Under the pieces are notes generated by a model. That model saw nothing but the letters and a program-made list of their open reading frames with translations, was not told the DNA's origin and searched no databases. A stretch of DNA of 64,000 nt. Origin: Diphasiastrum complanatum. Lineage: Eukaryota; Streptophyta; Lycopodiopsida; Lycopodiales; Lycopodiaceae. This document shows, piece after piece, positions 57,801-60,120 of the stretch. Position 1 is the stretch's first letter; each line of letters opens with the position of its first letter. The stretch spans positions 2,849,374-2,913,373 of the forward strand of contig CM055100.1 of NCBI GenBank assembly GCA_029204225.1, in the 5' to 3' direction. The position numbers were made by a program, and so were the translations under genes.

Positions 57801-58201
57801 TACAAGCCTTTGAGATTTGCGCATTGCACATCAACCATGGTGCAGAACAAGCTTGTACGGTCAGTAGTAACATTCGAACAATGTCACAAGGTTTGCAACA
57901 GAACACAAACTAGGTGGATAACAAAAATTTGAGAGAAAAACCTGGGCTATTGAATCTCAAGATGGCATACACTGCCATCATGATATTATCTTGGTGGAAT
58001 GCAAAATAAAAGCACCACTACCCCAATGCCAAGAGAAAACAGATGAGAATAACAATCATGAAATCATATTCAGATCTTTAACCCATCTATACGATTCTTC
58101 GACTGCAATTTAAATTTCAATCATATAGTTGAAGCTCCCTAAACCTTTTGAAGCACATCATAAGAAGGTGCAGTTGGTGCTACTTTTTGTATCAATACCC
58201 C
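7280..58201 (-). CDS. DEG2: DEG2-like protease gene, 3' nine exons (partial)
   Basis: Exons on the minus strand: 58145-58201, 52396-52499, 51898-51985, 51585-51670, 8408-8441, 8234-8305, 8024-8074, 7611-7671 and 7280-7428. All introns start GT and end AG, phases match at every junction, and the sum is 702 nt with no internal stop. Exons 1-3 encode PDZ1 ([43 protein letters not shown]). Exons 4-9 encode the linker and PDZ2 ([74 protein letters not shown]). Plant DEG proteases are HtrA-type serine endopeptidases; DEG2 acts on the stromal side of plastid thylakoids. The family and the choice of DEG2 over DEG9/DEG10 come from remembered sequences. The His-Asp-Ser domain is not in the window. The protein ends a few residues after the SQDL motif, which seems shorter than I recall for DEG2. 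Confidence 0.85.
7611..7671 (-). CDS. DEG2: DEG2-like exon 8
   Basis: 61 nt, acceptor TTCTTCTCAG, donor GTATGT. It encodes [20 protein letters not shown] plus one base of a serine codon. NGVKI-NLK-LAQLV is the canonical PDZ2 helix segment. Reading on past 7611 would give a basic tail ending at 7501, but the GTATGT donor and the match of exon 9 argue for splicing. Confidence 0.92.
8024..8074 (-). CDS. DEG2: DEG2-like exon 7
   Basis: 51 nt, phase 0 at both ends, acceptor TCTTTCCAG, donor GTTAGC. It encodes [17 protein letters not shown], the most recognisable PDZ2 motif (VLAN-NIGYED). Confidence 0.94.
8234..8305 (-). CDS. DEG2: DEG2-like exon 6
   Basis: 72 nt, phase 0 at both ends, acceptor TTATCTAG, donor GTGAGC. 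It encodes [18 protein letters not shown] then IVVMSQ. The EQIVVLSQ-type motif precedes the PDZ2 strand in DEG2-like proteins. Confidence 0.9.
8408..8441 (-). CDS. DEG2: DEG2-like exon 5, 34-nt exon
   Basis: 34 nt, acceptor ATCTTTGCAG, donor GTATGT. With the GT from exon 4 it encodes [12 protein letters not shown], the acidic variable linker. It alone is too short to identify; the call rests on phase agreement with exon 4 and exon 6, good splice sites and the expected acidic composition. Confidence 0.75.
8442..9046. other. intron sequence, nothing recognised
   Basis: Between the 34-nt exon and copia C2. I see a short GAAAGAAAGAAAGA run near 8677 and no coding potential. Confidence 0.5.
9047..9051 (+). 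repeat. 5-bp target site duplication of C2, left (GGCGG)
   Basis: GGCGG directly before the 5' LTR is repeated at 14381-14385 directly after the 3' LTR, which defines C2 as a single insertion event. Confidence 0.93.
9052..9637 (+). repeat. 5' LTR of C2
   Basis: Starts TGTTGGATTTC and ends GATTTACGACA (TG...CA). It carries a GCCGACAAATCGGACCAG-type 18-bp array near 9114-9236. It lacks about 20 bp present in the 3' LTR at ACATAGTCTTTACTACTTAA. Confidence 0.95.
9114..9236 (+). repeat. 18-bp degenerate tandem array in C2 5' LTR
   Basis: About seven units of GCCGACAAATCGGACCAG with variants, matching a second array in the 3' LTR at 13837-13960. It keeps one frame open and reads as six-residue repeats of the type ADKSDQ. 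Confidence 0.85.
9638..9650 (+). other. primer binding site of C2 (initiator tRNA-Met type)
   Basis: TGGTATGAGAGCG immediately follows the 5' LTR. It differs by one base from the plant initiator tRNA-Met complement TGGTATCAGAGC seen in other elements here. Confidence 0.85.
9785..13767 (+). pseudogene. C2 gag-pol polyprotein with multiple lesions
   Basis: Start ATG at 9785 (MDPSSSSS), then gag ([13 protein letters not shown]), zinc knuckle [14 protein letters not shown] (10535-10576), protease site at 10730 (DSEATQHM), [10 protein letters not shown], integrase ([23 protein letters not shown]), RT with YVDD (12773-12784) and RNase H ([33 protein letters not shown]), ending TAA 13765-13767. Lesions: TAG 11171, TAA 11672, one-base loss near 11748, frame changes near 12745 and 12875, TAA 13024, TGA 13576. 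Two catalytic sites are altered: protease DSG reads DSE, and the RT motif A aspartate (QMD) reads valine at 12517. The element cannot encode its own enzymes now. Order PR-IN-RT-RH is that of Ty1/copia. Confidence 0.95.
13775..14380 (+). repeat. 3' LTR of C2
   Basis: 606 bp, starts TGTTGGATTTC after AAGGGGGAG and ends GATTTACGACA, followed by TSD GGCGG (14381-14385). Its 18-bp array (13837-13960) has one unit replaced by GACAAAGATTTTCAG relative to the 5' LTR. Confidence 0.95.
14386..15634. other. intron sequence between C2 and R0; no gene recognised
   Basis: A minus-strand stretch at 14500-14760 reads as a possible coiled coil ([15 protein letters not shown]) but has stops. A plus-strand CATAAATAGGGG TATA-like site is at about 15460, following a triple TGGCTGT repeat at 15382-15410. 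It may hold LTR or leader sequence of an old element; I cannot show paired LTRs. Confidence 0.4.
15635..16460 (-). pseudogene. decayed retroelement gag relic R0 with zinc knuckle
   Basis: Broken minus-strand frames. Near 16330-16370 a CX2CX4HX4C zinc knuckle can be read as CFGCGE then HCYKDC if a one-base frame change is allowed, followed by basic and proline-rich sequence. Two downstream frames (15911-16225 and 15635-15895) share a similar motif, [10 protein letters not shown] and [10 protein letters not shown]. The knuckle supports a retroelement gag; the downstream parts are not recognised. Joining across the C3 insertion, the upstream part should be at 33524-33900. Confidence 0.55.
16461..17026 (-). 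other. R0 continuation, heavily decayed
   Basis: Minus-strand reading gives glutamine- and leucine-rich scraps ([19 protein letters not shown]) interrupted by stops, ending at the C3 target site. It is probably the same gag region as the knuckle relic; function is not assignable. Confidence 0.4.
17032..18112 (-). repeat. 3' LTR of C3
   Basis: Matches the split 5' LTR from TGTTATAAAA through AGGAGGAGGGTCTCTTTTATAG to the end. The minus-strand polypurine tract is TTGGGAGGGAGC (complement at 18113-18124). The terminal TG of this copy appears changed to TA when compared with the 5' LTR end at 33518. Confidence 0.9.
18113..18704 (-). pseudogene. C3 RNase H region
   Basis: Minus-strand frames with [16 protein letters not shown] (RNase H first Asp region), a shifted [15 protein letters not shown], then [22 protein letters not shown] and [14 protein letters not shown]. 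At least one frameshift near 18460 separates the parts. The conserved TKHI-IKYH-LRD and ILTKPL motifs are typical of copia RNase H ends. Confidence 0.88.
18705..19190 (-). pseudogene. C3 reverse transcriptase, C-terminal half
   Basis: 19187 to 18852 encodes [19 protein letters not shown] and the catalytic [11 protein letters not shown] shifted frame from 18867 to 18705 carries [20 protein letters not shown] and [16 protein letters not shown], the copia RT-RNase H connection. The frame breaks near 18860. Confidence 0.9.
19191..20080 (-). pseudogene. C3 integrase C-terminus to RT N-terminus
   Basis: Minus strand. [33 protein letters not shown] and [11 protein letters not shown] are the copia integrase C-terminal block. 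An acidic linker follows ([16 protein letters not shown]), then a broken RT start with sequence for VIVDQW-type and DIKFGSC fragments. Several frames are needed. The preceding integrase catalytic core is absent. Confidence 0.8.
20039..20398 (-). pseudogene. C3 gag N-terminus, joined to integrase end
   Basis: ATG at 20396-20398 lies one base after the primer binding site. It encodes [36 protein letters not shown] and [15 protein letters not shown], a copia gag start. At about 20080 it runs directly into integrase C-terminal sequence in another frame, marking an internal deletion of the rest of gag, protease and most of integrase. Confidence 0.88.
20400..20411 (-). other. primer binding site of C3
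   Basis: Minus strand TGGTATCAGAGC, separated by one base from the 5' LTR end at 20413. Perfect match to the standard plant initiator tRNA-Met priming sequence. Confidence 0.9.
20413..21079 (-). repeat. 5' LTR of C3, inner part
   Basis: Near-identical to 17032-17676. It is interrupted after GGAGGAGGAGGG by G1; the LTR resumes at 33087 with GAGGGTCTCTTTTATAG. Confidence 0.93.
21080..21522 (+). repeat. 5' LTR of G1
   Basis: 443 bp, from AGTTATGGACTTGG to GGCTCTATTCGTAACT, followed directly by TGGTATAAGAGCAC. A TATA-like CTATAAGTAG lies at 21331. Confidence 0.93.
21331..21340 (+). promoter_or_regulatory. putative TATA box in G1 LTR
   Basis: CTATAAGTAG about 190 bp before the LTR end. It is conserved in all four LTR copies of the G1/G2 family, as expected for the LTR promoter. 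The assignment is by position and sequence only. Confidence 0.55.
21523..21536 (+). other. primer binding site of G1
   Basis: TGGTATAAGAGCAC abuts the LTR end. G2 has TGGTATCAGAGCAC at the same place, so G1 has one mismatch to the initiator tRNA-Met complement. Confidence 0.85.
21746..21801. repeat. (TA)n microsatellite in G1 leader
   Basis: About 28 uninterrupted TA units in the untranslated leader between primer site and gag. G2 lacks it at the matching place, so it grew in this copy. Confidence 0.95.
22154..23215 (+). pseudogene. G1 gag
   Basis: ATG at 22154 begins [19 protein letters not shown]. Then come [17 protein letters not shown], the gag core ([46 protein letters not shown]) and [19 protein letters not shown] frameshift near 22990 moves the serine/proline-rich linker and the zinc knuckle [14 protein letters not shown] (23167-23208) into another frame. 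It closely resembles G2 gag, and the start was chosen at the shared MA-SPT sequence. It is a capsid/nucleocapsid remnant. Confidence 0.9.
23380..23939 (+). pseudogene. G1 retropepsin region, broken
   Basis: Aspartic protease with intact catalytic triplet [13 protein letters not shown] (aspartate at 23446). Stops or frame changes follow near 23535 and 23577. The downstream part reads [15 protein letters not shown] and [17 protein letters not shown], then from 23703 a clean frame runs ([29 protein letters not shown]) to the G2 target site TTGCA. After excision of G2 this frame continues at 30502. Confidence 0.85.
23935..23939 (+). repeat. target site duplication of G2, left (TTGCA)
   Basis: TTGCA before G2 is repeated at 30497-30501 directly after it. 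Confidence 0.92.
23940..24383 (-). repeat. 3' LTR of G2
   Basis: 444 bp. On the plus strand it runs AGTTATGAACGTAGCC to GAGTCCATAACT; the purine tract complement CTCCCCGAC follows. It matches 30047-30496. Confidence 0.94.
24428..25243 (-). pseudogene. G2 integrase C-terminus and chromodomain
   Basis: Minus strand, one frame with stops at 25025 and near 24871. It encodes the integrase end [18 protein letters not shown], the GPY/F-type module ([26 protein letters not shown]) and, after FHVSLLRAA, a chromodomain: [20 protein letters not shown] then [17 protein letters not shown]. Chromodomains on gypsy integrases are thought to steer insertion to histone-marked chromatin. The aromatic and WE residues of the fold are present. 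Confidence 0.92.
25244..26641 (-). pseudogene. G2 RNase H and integrase core
   Basis: Minus strand frame from just after the TAG at 26642 to TAG at 25319, with another stop near 25276. RNase [60 protein letters not shown]. Integrase zinc finger: [20 protein letters not shown] with CPFCLRNK. Catalytic Asp residues: [11 protein letters not shown] and ILSDRDSKF; the Glu region lies past the stops. Activities would be RNA-strand removal and cDNA integration. The stops rule out a full product. Confidence 0.93.
26642..27145 (-). pseudogene. G2 reverse transcriptase
   Basis: Minus strand. [53 protein letters not shown] (motif A Asp present), [15 protein letters not shown] and the catalytic [16 protein letters not shown]. 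It terminates with a TAG where a glutamine is expected (VVEI then FLGFLI) and continues in frame into RNase H. It is offset from the protease frame by a shift near 27130. Confidence 0.94.
27099..27839 (-). pseudogene. G2 retropepsin and linker
   Basis: Minus strand, 246 codons open. [16 protein letters not shown] is the protease active site, with the glycine of D-T-G changed to aspartate, which should abolish activity. It continues through [19 protein letters not shown] and [16 protein letters not shown]-type sequence to [17 protein letters not shown], the start of RT, then shifts frame. Confidence 0.92.
28035..29131 (-). pseudogene. G2 gag
   Basis: ATG at 29129-29131 starts [19 protein letters not shown]. 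Then [17 protein letters not shown], the core ([35 protein letters not shown]) and [11 protein letters not shown] frameshift near 28420 moves the second half to another frame with [32 protein letters not shown] and knuckle [14 protein letters not shown], ending TAG at 28035. Forty residues of intergenic-like linker to protease follow. Confidence 0.92.
29132..30032 (-). other. G2 untranslated leader
   Basis: About 900 bases between primer site and gag start, rich in GGGCGCC-type repeats and pyrimidine tracts on the minus strand. Frames here have no family match and I do not regard them as genes. Confidence 0.7.
30033..30046 (-). other. primer binding site of G2
   Basis: Minus strand TGGTATCAGAGCAC, abutting the LTR end AACT. 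Perfect plant initiator tRNA-Met type. Confidence 0.92.
30047..30496 (-). repeat. 5' LTR of G2
   Basis: 450 bp. On the plus strand AGTTATGAACGTAGCC to GAGTCCATAACT. It matches the 3' LTR with a few substitutions and an AGCTTAAAGAGAC insertion relative to it. Confidence 0.94.
30502..31734 (+). CDS. unrecognised long open frame inside G1, in place of RT-RH-IN
   Basis: About 410 codons from [13 protein letters not shown] to [10 protein letters not shown], stop TAG 31732-31734. The frame is also open upstream of 30502 through the G2 LTR, but that part is G2. Once G2 and one TSD copy are removed, the frame is continuous with the G1 protease frame starting at 23703, so the ancestral frame was about 490 codons. 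I find no RT, RNase H or integrase motif in it on either strand. The central part is rich in Trp, Cys and His ([20 protein letters not shown]) and hydrophobic overall. It may be a captured host sequence, filler, or a scrambled region that is open by chance; function is unknown. Confidence 0.45.
   Translation, partial: PICLDSQISYSVVISGFIDIETVYLGGISTNAFAHTSDCPPGSVVGAVSSPLVSISPSLESAMADVPADFYGVLHGSTFDGSLAIGDQVVSSFALLHGSLLEVCDLPHDISTVPDMIHAPFALTVTHFSSEDICQMVTITYLGYLYAGIFLDEYTDILPSPGVSAYRFVAVHADAMDIWHSSLLHIAWFSFGPVDWCWFFHITDRLWCGYLYDYACGSLSVPWIVAHCQAWHILLAWVIASIPATICLGDLQAPCHFRLLHIAWSPMLSCHFVLVFRDHQGTLREFLLLSWIVFGDVAAIYLSVVHMCFDTHSQLHVDIAPMLATDVAEPVPRSSAFLLFLTCAPGVYFGITLAGSSDGSSDSPSVFGVSYDGLVCPYEAFLDEFSATVCQMGPLLFLDLLLLFSCIMSF
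31735..32080 (+). other. G1 internal sequence, unrecognised
   Basis: Between the stop of the unknown frame and the first recognisable integrase C-terminal residues. Similar base composition to the preceding region, no motif seen. Confidence 0.5.
32085..32673 (+). pseudogene. G1 integrase C-terminus and chromodomain
   Basis: Plus strand. First frame: [39 protein letters not shown] and [20 protein letters not shown]. After a shift near 32335 the second frame gives [15 protein letters not shown] and the chromodomain ([37 protein letters not shown]), ending at 32673. It is nearly the same as the G2 module, so only the pol core was replaced in G1, not its end. Confidence 0.92.
32721..33086 (+). 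repeat. 3' LTR of G1
   Basis: 366 bp, from AGTTATGGACTTGG after CCCAAGGAG to TTCGTAACT. It lacks about 80 bp (after GGGCCCTTTTTTA) present in the 5' LTR and gains none. TSD GAGGG follows. Confidence 0.93.
33087..33518 (-). repeat. 5' LTR of C3, outer part
   Basis: Resumes with GAGGGTCTCTTTTATAG and runs to TTAAACCATAACA, matching 17672-18112. The outer end is TGTTATGGTTTAAG on the minus strand. TSD CAACC follows at 33519-33523. Confidence 0.92.
33524..33900 (-). pseudogene. R0 gag relic, upstream part
   Basis: Minus strand reads [19 protein letters not shown] then [19 protein letters not shown] and [19 protein letters not shown]. This looks like the helical core of a retroelement gag. It becomes continuous with 17026-15635 once C3 is removed. 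Decayed; the assignment is modest. Confidence 0.5.
33901..34404. other. unassigned sequence, possible LTR fragment
   Basis: A plus-strand TATA-like AGTTATAAATAGCAG at about 34143 precedes copia gag C4 by some 260 bases, which suggests LTR and leader, but no second LTR or primer site is found. Confidence 0.35.
34405..34711 (+). pseudogene. copia gag fragment C4
   Basis: Plus strand. [20 protein letters not shown] and [14 protein letters not shown], then after a one-base shift and stop [32 protein letters not shown] and [15 protein letters not shown]. This is the UBN2-type copia gag core. It is cut at about 34712 by LINE sequence. Confidence 0.85.
34712..36529 (-). pseudogene. LINE fragment L1 with reordered RT parts
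   Basis: Minus strand. 36497-35661: pre-RT region ([35 protein letters not shown]). 35734-35250: RT start ([63 protein letters not shown]). Next, 35200-34940 reads as the thumb-like region ([36 protein letters not shown]) and only then 34930-34712 gives the middle RT ([42 protein letters not shown]). Judged by L2 the last two parts are in swapped order. Multiple stops. No endonuclease domain seen. Confidence 0.85.
36560..37834 (-). pseudogene. LINE L2, 3' part: RT C-terminus and zinc finger
   Basis: Minus strand. [18 protein letters not shown], then the catalytic box [12 protein letters not shown] (the first Asp of YADD replaced by Tyr), [28 protein letters not shown] and [20 protein letters not shown]. 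It ends in a zinc-finger of the zf-RVT type: [20 protein letters not shown] then CPVYYEIRG. It continues upstream at 48298 once C5 is removed. Non-LTR retrotransposon remnant. Confidence 0.9.
37830..37834 (-). repeat. target site duplication of C5, left (GTTTC)
   Basis: GTTTC is repeated at 48298-48302. With C5 and one TSD copy removed, L2 RT reads through the site in frame ([16 protein letters not shown]). Confidence 0.93.
37835..37864 (-). repeat. residual 30 bp of C5 3' LTR
   Basis: AGTTAAGAAACACAGTTTAA followed by ACACCCGACC matches the start of the C5 5' LTR at 48045-48074 with one mismatch, then breaks into G3 LTR sequence. Confidence 0.9.
37865..38157 (-). repeat. 3' LTR of G3, truncated
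   Basis: 293 bp from TGATATAGAGTAAGCC to GAGCTGGTAACA, close to identical with 43795-44084. It lacks the 65 outer bases present in the 5' LTR. Confidence 0.95.
38169..41336 (-). CDS. G3 pol: RT, RNase H, integrase, chromodomain (intact frame)
   Basis: 1,055 codons without a stop. The Met at 41336 is simply the first in frame; coding probably enters from the protease. [54 protein letters not shown], and catalytic [13 protein letters not shown]. RNase [52 protein letters not shown]. Integrase: zinc finger with H and [12 protein letters not shown], catalytic [38 protein letters not shown] (D, D and E all present). GPY/F-type: [18 protein letters not shown]. Chromodomain: [19 protein letters not shown]. 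The product would be cut from a Gag-Pol precursor and act in cytoplasmic virus-like particles and the nucleus. No lesion is visible in this part. Confidence 0.95.
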   Translation of the reverse strand: MHGEHDVPNNPMVCSSELCQLIGDEDHHVFLCDFQFIPEVSISSSIQQKISKLETLLSKFKDVFPEDLPHGLPPSREVDHVINLVPGTVPVSKPPYRVSRTEDEEITRQLTDYLGKGQIQTSSSPWASPVLLVKKKEGSMRLCVDYRALNKVTIKNKYPMPRADELFDQLDGAKFFSKIDLRSGYHQVRIKSEDVSKTAFRTRHGHYEFKVMPFGLTNAPATFMTLMNSVLRPDLGKFVVVFLDDILVYSKTRKEHLKHLRKVFRLLRKHKLYAKQSKCEFFVEEVAYLGHIISSDGIKMDRNKVKAILSWLRPQNILELQIFLGLAGYYRRFVKEYAQIAVPMTNLLKGKGKEFIWESAQQESFDALKTALATAPVLKVVDPNQLFVVETDASDFAVGAVLTQGGRPVAFESKKLEPAQTRYSAYEKELFSIVHALKTWRHYLYGANFEVLTDHESLRYLCNQPELRGWKARWAELMQEFDMSIRYRRGKFNTVADALSRMPMINELSFTQTRNELLESLRGKCQHDAFFSTIWNSVQSRQLQTPEPVPGAGASSSKNTAASVEDDDEFEYTSSDDVEDCEPVLPKQTPVVEGQLTQGFKWKQYSIQDEYLLYRDRVCVPNSEDYRQQVLYECHDNPSAEHPGIQKTYELLRRQFFWPSMKKDVHQYVNSCQKCQVNKAERLKAGGFLHALEIPAGKWESISMDFIVGLPKTQKGNDAIWVTVDRLTKMAHFIPTKTTVRAPELARLFVDRLFKLYGLPSGIVSNRDSKFTGNFWRAVFHHLHTKLNMSTTDHPQTDGQTERVDQVLEDMLRAYVSKKQTNWEEYLSILEFAYNSTKHSATGYSPFMLMYGFKPRSPTAVGFKQEKVEAARNFLEDLNQMIEHAKRSIRQSQDRARHYADPHRRDVQFSTGEKVYLRVPVDSKTLKSGVCTKLSPRYCGPFTISRRLGEVTYELELPHNSKVFPIFHVSQLRKVLTGSYNLVGDSVLVLPLDPQQPPHEPEEILDSRETQTRHTLYREYLVKWNDQPVENATWERGSVLCKIFPDFVLEDQDGS
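41337..42957 (-). pseudogene. G3 gag and protease, broken
   Basis: ATG at 42955-42957 ([18 protein letters not shown]). A glutamate-rich N-terminus leads to the gag core ([33 protein letters not shown]), then the basic linker and knuckle [14 protein letters not shown]. The protease site is [17 protein letters not shown], with D-D-G in place of the usual D-S-G. In-frame stops occur at 42589 and 42175. A frame change near 41520 leads to [14 protein letters not shown], followed by a stop near 41444 and [10 protein letters not shown]. So gag-protease is dead although pol is open. Confidence 0.9.
42958..43716 (-). other. G3 untranslated leader
   Basis: About 760 bases between primer site and gag start. 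On the minus strand it holds repeated CAGCGCT and CTGATCT words but no convincing frame. Confidence 0.75.
43717..43728 (-). other. primer binding site of G3
   Basis: Minus strand TGGTATCAGAGC, one base from the LTR end at 43730. Confidence 0.92.
43730..44084 (-). repeat. 5' LTR of G3
   Basis: 355 bp, on the plus strand TGTAATAGATCC to GAGCTCGTAACA, so canonical TG...CA ends. It contains a CACGTGTCACTGACGTGGCC motif with G-box-like CACGTG and ACGTGG cores, also present in the 3' LTR, which may serve as promoter elements. Confidence 0.94.
44085..45012 (-). pseudogene. C5 integrase C-terminus, linker and RT N-terminus (truncated)
   Basis: Minus strand. [20 protein letters not shown], stop, then [19 protein letters not shown] and [17 protein letters not shown] close the integrase. 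The acidic linker [19 protein letters not shown] follows. RT starts [38 protein letters not shown] and [20 protein letters not shown], then stops at the G3 boundary before the catalytic motifs. Stops at 44888 and 44467. Confidence 0.9.
45013..46083 (-). pseudogene. C5 GAG-pre-integrase and integrase core
   Basis: Minus strand, 356 codons open. [19 protein letters not shown] lies where protease ends; the D-S-G catalytic site expected just before it is missing, apparently deleted between HM and RHMTG near 46050. Then [31 protein letters not shown] (zinc-finger part), and catalytic [30 protein letters not shown] and [18 protein letters not shown] with D, D and E retained. A frameshift near 45060 separates it from the integrase end. 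Confidence 0.92.
46013..47000 (-). pseudogene. C5 gag
   Basis: Minus strand. A frame near 46820-46715 with [19 protein letters not shown], then shifted [56 protein letters not shown] and [14 protein letters not shown], then shifted again for the basic [20 protein letters not shown] with knuckle [14 protein letters not shown]. At least three reading-frame changes. The start codon is not clear; I placed the upper limit generously. Confidence 0.88.
47001..48030 (-). other. C5 untranslated leader
   Basis: About 1 kb between primer site and gag, with pyrimidine-rich and CTCTCTC stretches. Short frames here lack any match I recognise. Confidence 0.7.
48031..48044 (-). other. primer binding site of C5
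   Basis: Minus strand TGGTATCAGAGCCC, abutting the LTR end TTAACT. Confidence 0.92.
48045..48297 (-). repeat. 5' LTR of C5
   Basis: 253 bp, on the plus strand AGTTAAGAAACACAG to CTATTTTAACT. It is bounded by the primer site on one side and TSD GTTTC on the other, so the unusual AG...CT ends are fixed from both sides. Confidence 0.92.
48298..48907 (-). pseudogene. LINE L2, 5' part: RT N-terminus
   Basis: Minus strand. [80 protein letters not shown] and [19 protein letters not shown] (one residue lost in the usual VDFRKAFD). It reads in frame across the C5 target site into L2 at 37834. No endonuclease domain precedes it, so L2 is 5' truncated. Confidence 0.9.
48908..51584. other. intron sequence between L2 and DEG exon 4; no gene
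   Basis: Degenerate ACTTGTAAGTTGTA words near 49010-49080 and a 70-bp tandem duplication at 50916-51047. Remaining sequence is AT-rich with no recognised frame. Confidence 0.5.
50916..51047. repeat. 70-bp tandem duplication
   Basis: AGTATGACTTCAAATCTACC begins at 50916 and again at 50986; both copies run to CATAGAATGTAC with three substitutions. Confidence 0.9.
51585..51670 (-). CDS. DEG2: DEG2-like exon 4 (linker to PDZ2)
   Basis: 86 nt, acceptor TATATAG, donor GTATGC. It encodes [18 protein letters not shown] then [10 protein letters not shown]. The PSY-I-AGLVF-P block is highly conserved between the PDZ domains. It ends with GT of a valine codon whose third base is the first base of exon 5, 43 kb away. 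Confidence 0.9.
51898..51985 (-). CDS. DEG2: DEG2-like exon 3 (PDZ1 end)
   Basis: 88 nt, acceptor TTTCATAG, donor GTATGT. It encodes [19 protein letters not shown] and then [10 protein letters not shown], the last PDZ1 strands. It starts with the third base of the lysine codon shared with exon 2. Confidence 0.9.
52396..52499 (-). CDS. DEG2: DEG2-like exon 2 (PDZ1 core)
   Basis: 104 nt, acceptor TTTTGCTAG, donor GTAAGA. It encodes [16 protein letters not shown] followed by [18 protein letters not shown] and two bases of a lysine codon completed by exon 3. The GTVPFR-ERI pattern is diagnostic for the plant DEG PDZ1. Confidence 0.92.
52500..53625. other. DEG intron; possible LTR of G4
   Basis: From about 52800 the sequence changes character and ends at a minus-strand purine tract AGCTGGGGTGGAAGG (complement 53626-53640) next to G4 coding remnants. 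A 3' LTR of G4 is plausible, but no second copy is present to prove it. Confidence 0.4.
53626..55170 (-). pseudogene. decayed Ty3/gypsy pol G4
   Basis: Minus strand. 55169-55010 RNase H scraps; 55003-54722 RNase H end ([55 protein letters not shown]); 54709-54404 integrase ([51 protein letters not shown]); 54069-53800 GPY/F-type module ([15 protein letters not shown]). The integrase zinc finger is lost and the first catalytic Asp sits in a degraded context (NGDFI). Many stops. It lies in the intron between DEG exons 1 and 2. Confidence 0.85.
55171..58144. other. DEG intron between exons 1 and 2; nothing recognised apart from a small hairpin
   Basis: AT-rich intron. At 56752-56793 TTGGGCCCCAAC and GTTGGGGCCCCAA form a short inverted repeat around a 17-base spacer. 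No exon or element recognised otherwise. Confidence 0.5.
58145..58201 (-). CDS. DEG2: DEG2-like exon 1 of those in window (PDZ1 start)
   Basis: 57 nt, phase 0 at both ends, acceptor TTTGCAG, donor GTTTAG. It encodes [19 protein letters not shown], matching the strongly conserved start of the DEG PDZ1 carboxylate-binding loop (GVLI...PTAP). The next exon supplies GDVI, as expected. Confidence 0.88.
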
Positions 58202-58799
58202 CTGCAAAGTTGAACACACAACATAATGAGAAGTCAATAATTTGAAATATCCATTCACGTCGAACATTTTGTAGAAAAAAAGCTTTTTCATAATCAAAAT
58301 AACGTGTCCCTTAGACTTTTTCTAAAAGCACCTAGTAACATAATTATAAAAATCTCATCTGAATAAAACCTTTGTCTTCAAATTGTTGTATACACTAAGA
58401 GAGTGACAATGTAAAAGGTTTTCCTTAGAGGGAATGCAGCTACTTTTATCAACAAAATATCACAACAAAAATACACAAAGAGAGGAGAATCCAAATACTA
58501 ACACAGCATTGAAAACCAAACAGATTAATTGGGAGAACAATGATTTTTGCAAGTATCCAACTGAACTAGATGCTATATTGAGCAACTTTGTCTAACTTAA
58601 CCAAGAGTTAATAATGTCACCAATTGAATACCGATAACGAGGCCTTCAGGTCTATTTACATTGTTTGAAGGCCCACGAGCTAGGGAAAGGGCTACACTTA
58701 CCTGTAAGGGACCAAAACAATCAATAATGTCTCTATAGCCATGCCTGTGTCAGGACGAGGCACGGGTAGAGGTGGATCTCTTGGAGGGAGACAGTAGGT

Positions 58800-60120
58800 T
58801 TTGCAACTTGAAGTGAACACATGGCATTGTTTATATCATGGTGGTACCTTTTGCAGCACCATGGCGAGAATCGAGTCACATTTTCTTGGTTTCACCAAGC
58901 CAGATGGGCAATCCATGGGCATTGCCCCATGTATGGTAGTTATCGCGCTTGAGCGAGAGCACCTACTAAGCACATACGGAGCAGCAGCAATGACTATGGT
59001 AGTTATACAAGATATTAGAGTCCTACCTATTTGCATCCAAGTCCAACAACTGAATCCCGTCGCCGATGTAGTCCACGAACTCATAGATGAGACTGATAGT
59101 GCACCCCTCAAGGTCTACTAGGCGCAACACATAGAAAATGGGTTGTAGGATCCCCACAAGCTGCGGTGCCCATGTCCAAAACTTTCTTCAAACATGGTGG
59201 TCTAGAAATGCACCACATTTATACTGATACTTCTGAAGTCCTAGAGGCCATCAGTAGCAACCATGCTCCGTAAATGGTCTCATACTGCTAGTAGTCGCTC
59301 CAAAACCAAGAATTAGTAGGCAAAGCCAGTGGGCGTTAGGTTCTTTCTAGTGACGAAGTGGCCATTCGCATGGCCTGAGAAGTGATTTGCAACACAAACA
59401 TCCAACAAAAACTTTAGAGAATGGCCCAAAAGGATTAGGCGCTGAGAGCAACACGTTAAGCATAAAGGTTGGTACAACAAGTGAAGAAAATTATACTTGA
59501 CATGCAAGTGCACAAAGGTCGTCGATGAGGAGATCAATACAATGTGCAGCACATGTTGTCCACACGATGCTGGCGCCCTCCCTCATTAGAATCTCTCCCA
59601 TCTATGTGCAGTTCGTGGCATTGTCTTTGACAATTTGAACCACATCTTGCTTCCCAATCTCATCAATGAAAGTGCTGACTACCTCGAATATGAACTCAAT
59701 GGTGTGACACCACCTCGAGTGGCATCCAGGCCACACAAGAAGGCTATGCCAAGCAAGCAAGAAACCAGGATATTGATGATGGATCGCCGACAAATGTCAA
59801 TCCATCCATCACTCAATATCATGCATCCATACCTATCACAACAAATCCCAGCCATATGCAAAAACAACGATACTTGCTAAATGAAACATATGCAAAAGCT
59901 TTAAGGAGGCAAGATTCTTACCTCCATTGCACTATGCAAATAGAACTCAACTCCCACGTGATGGTATCCTCCTCCTAACGGAGCATGCTCCCTCACAATG
60001 CGTCTCTCTTAGGAGGTCTCCACGTAGAGTCTACCAATGCGACTAGAGACACAAGCTCCATGAATGCCTAGGTGCTAGCAATGGCAAAGCGACTGCCATA
60101 CTCGTAGAAAAATCAACAAC
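58800..60120 (-). pseudogene. hAT-like (DUF659) transposase relic
   Basis: Minus strand with many stops and shifts. FFYEYGSRFAIAS near 60105-60065; then CMILSDGWIDICRRSIINIL, VSCLLGIAFLCGLDATRG and EVVSTFIDEIGKQDVVQIV followed by KDNATNC, a stop and IVWTTCAAHCIDLLIDD near 59545. Further on, TPTGFAY and FLVLERLLAV near 59330-59270 and VLRLVDLEGCTISLIYEFVD near 59140-59080. SDGW, DNA and CAAHC-DL are the hallmarks of plant DUF659/hAT transposases, which move DNA by cut-and-paste. No terminal inverted repeats found. Confidence 0.8.

Noticed and set aside
58640-58740. Possible further upstream DEG exon near 58.7 kb (CAG followed by GTAAGTG)
   Set aside because: The translation does not resemble the DEG segment expected before GVLIQK, and there is no matching acceptor.
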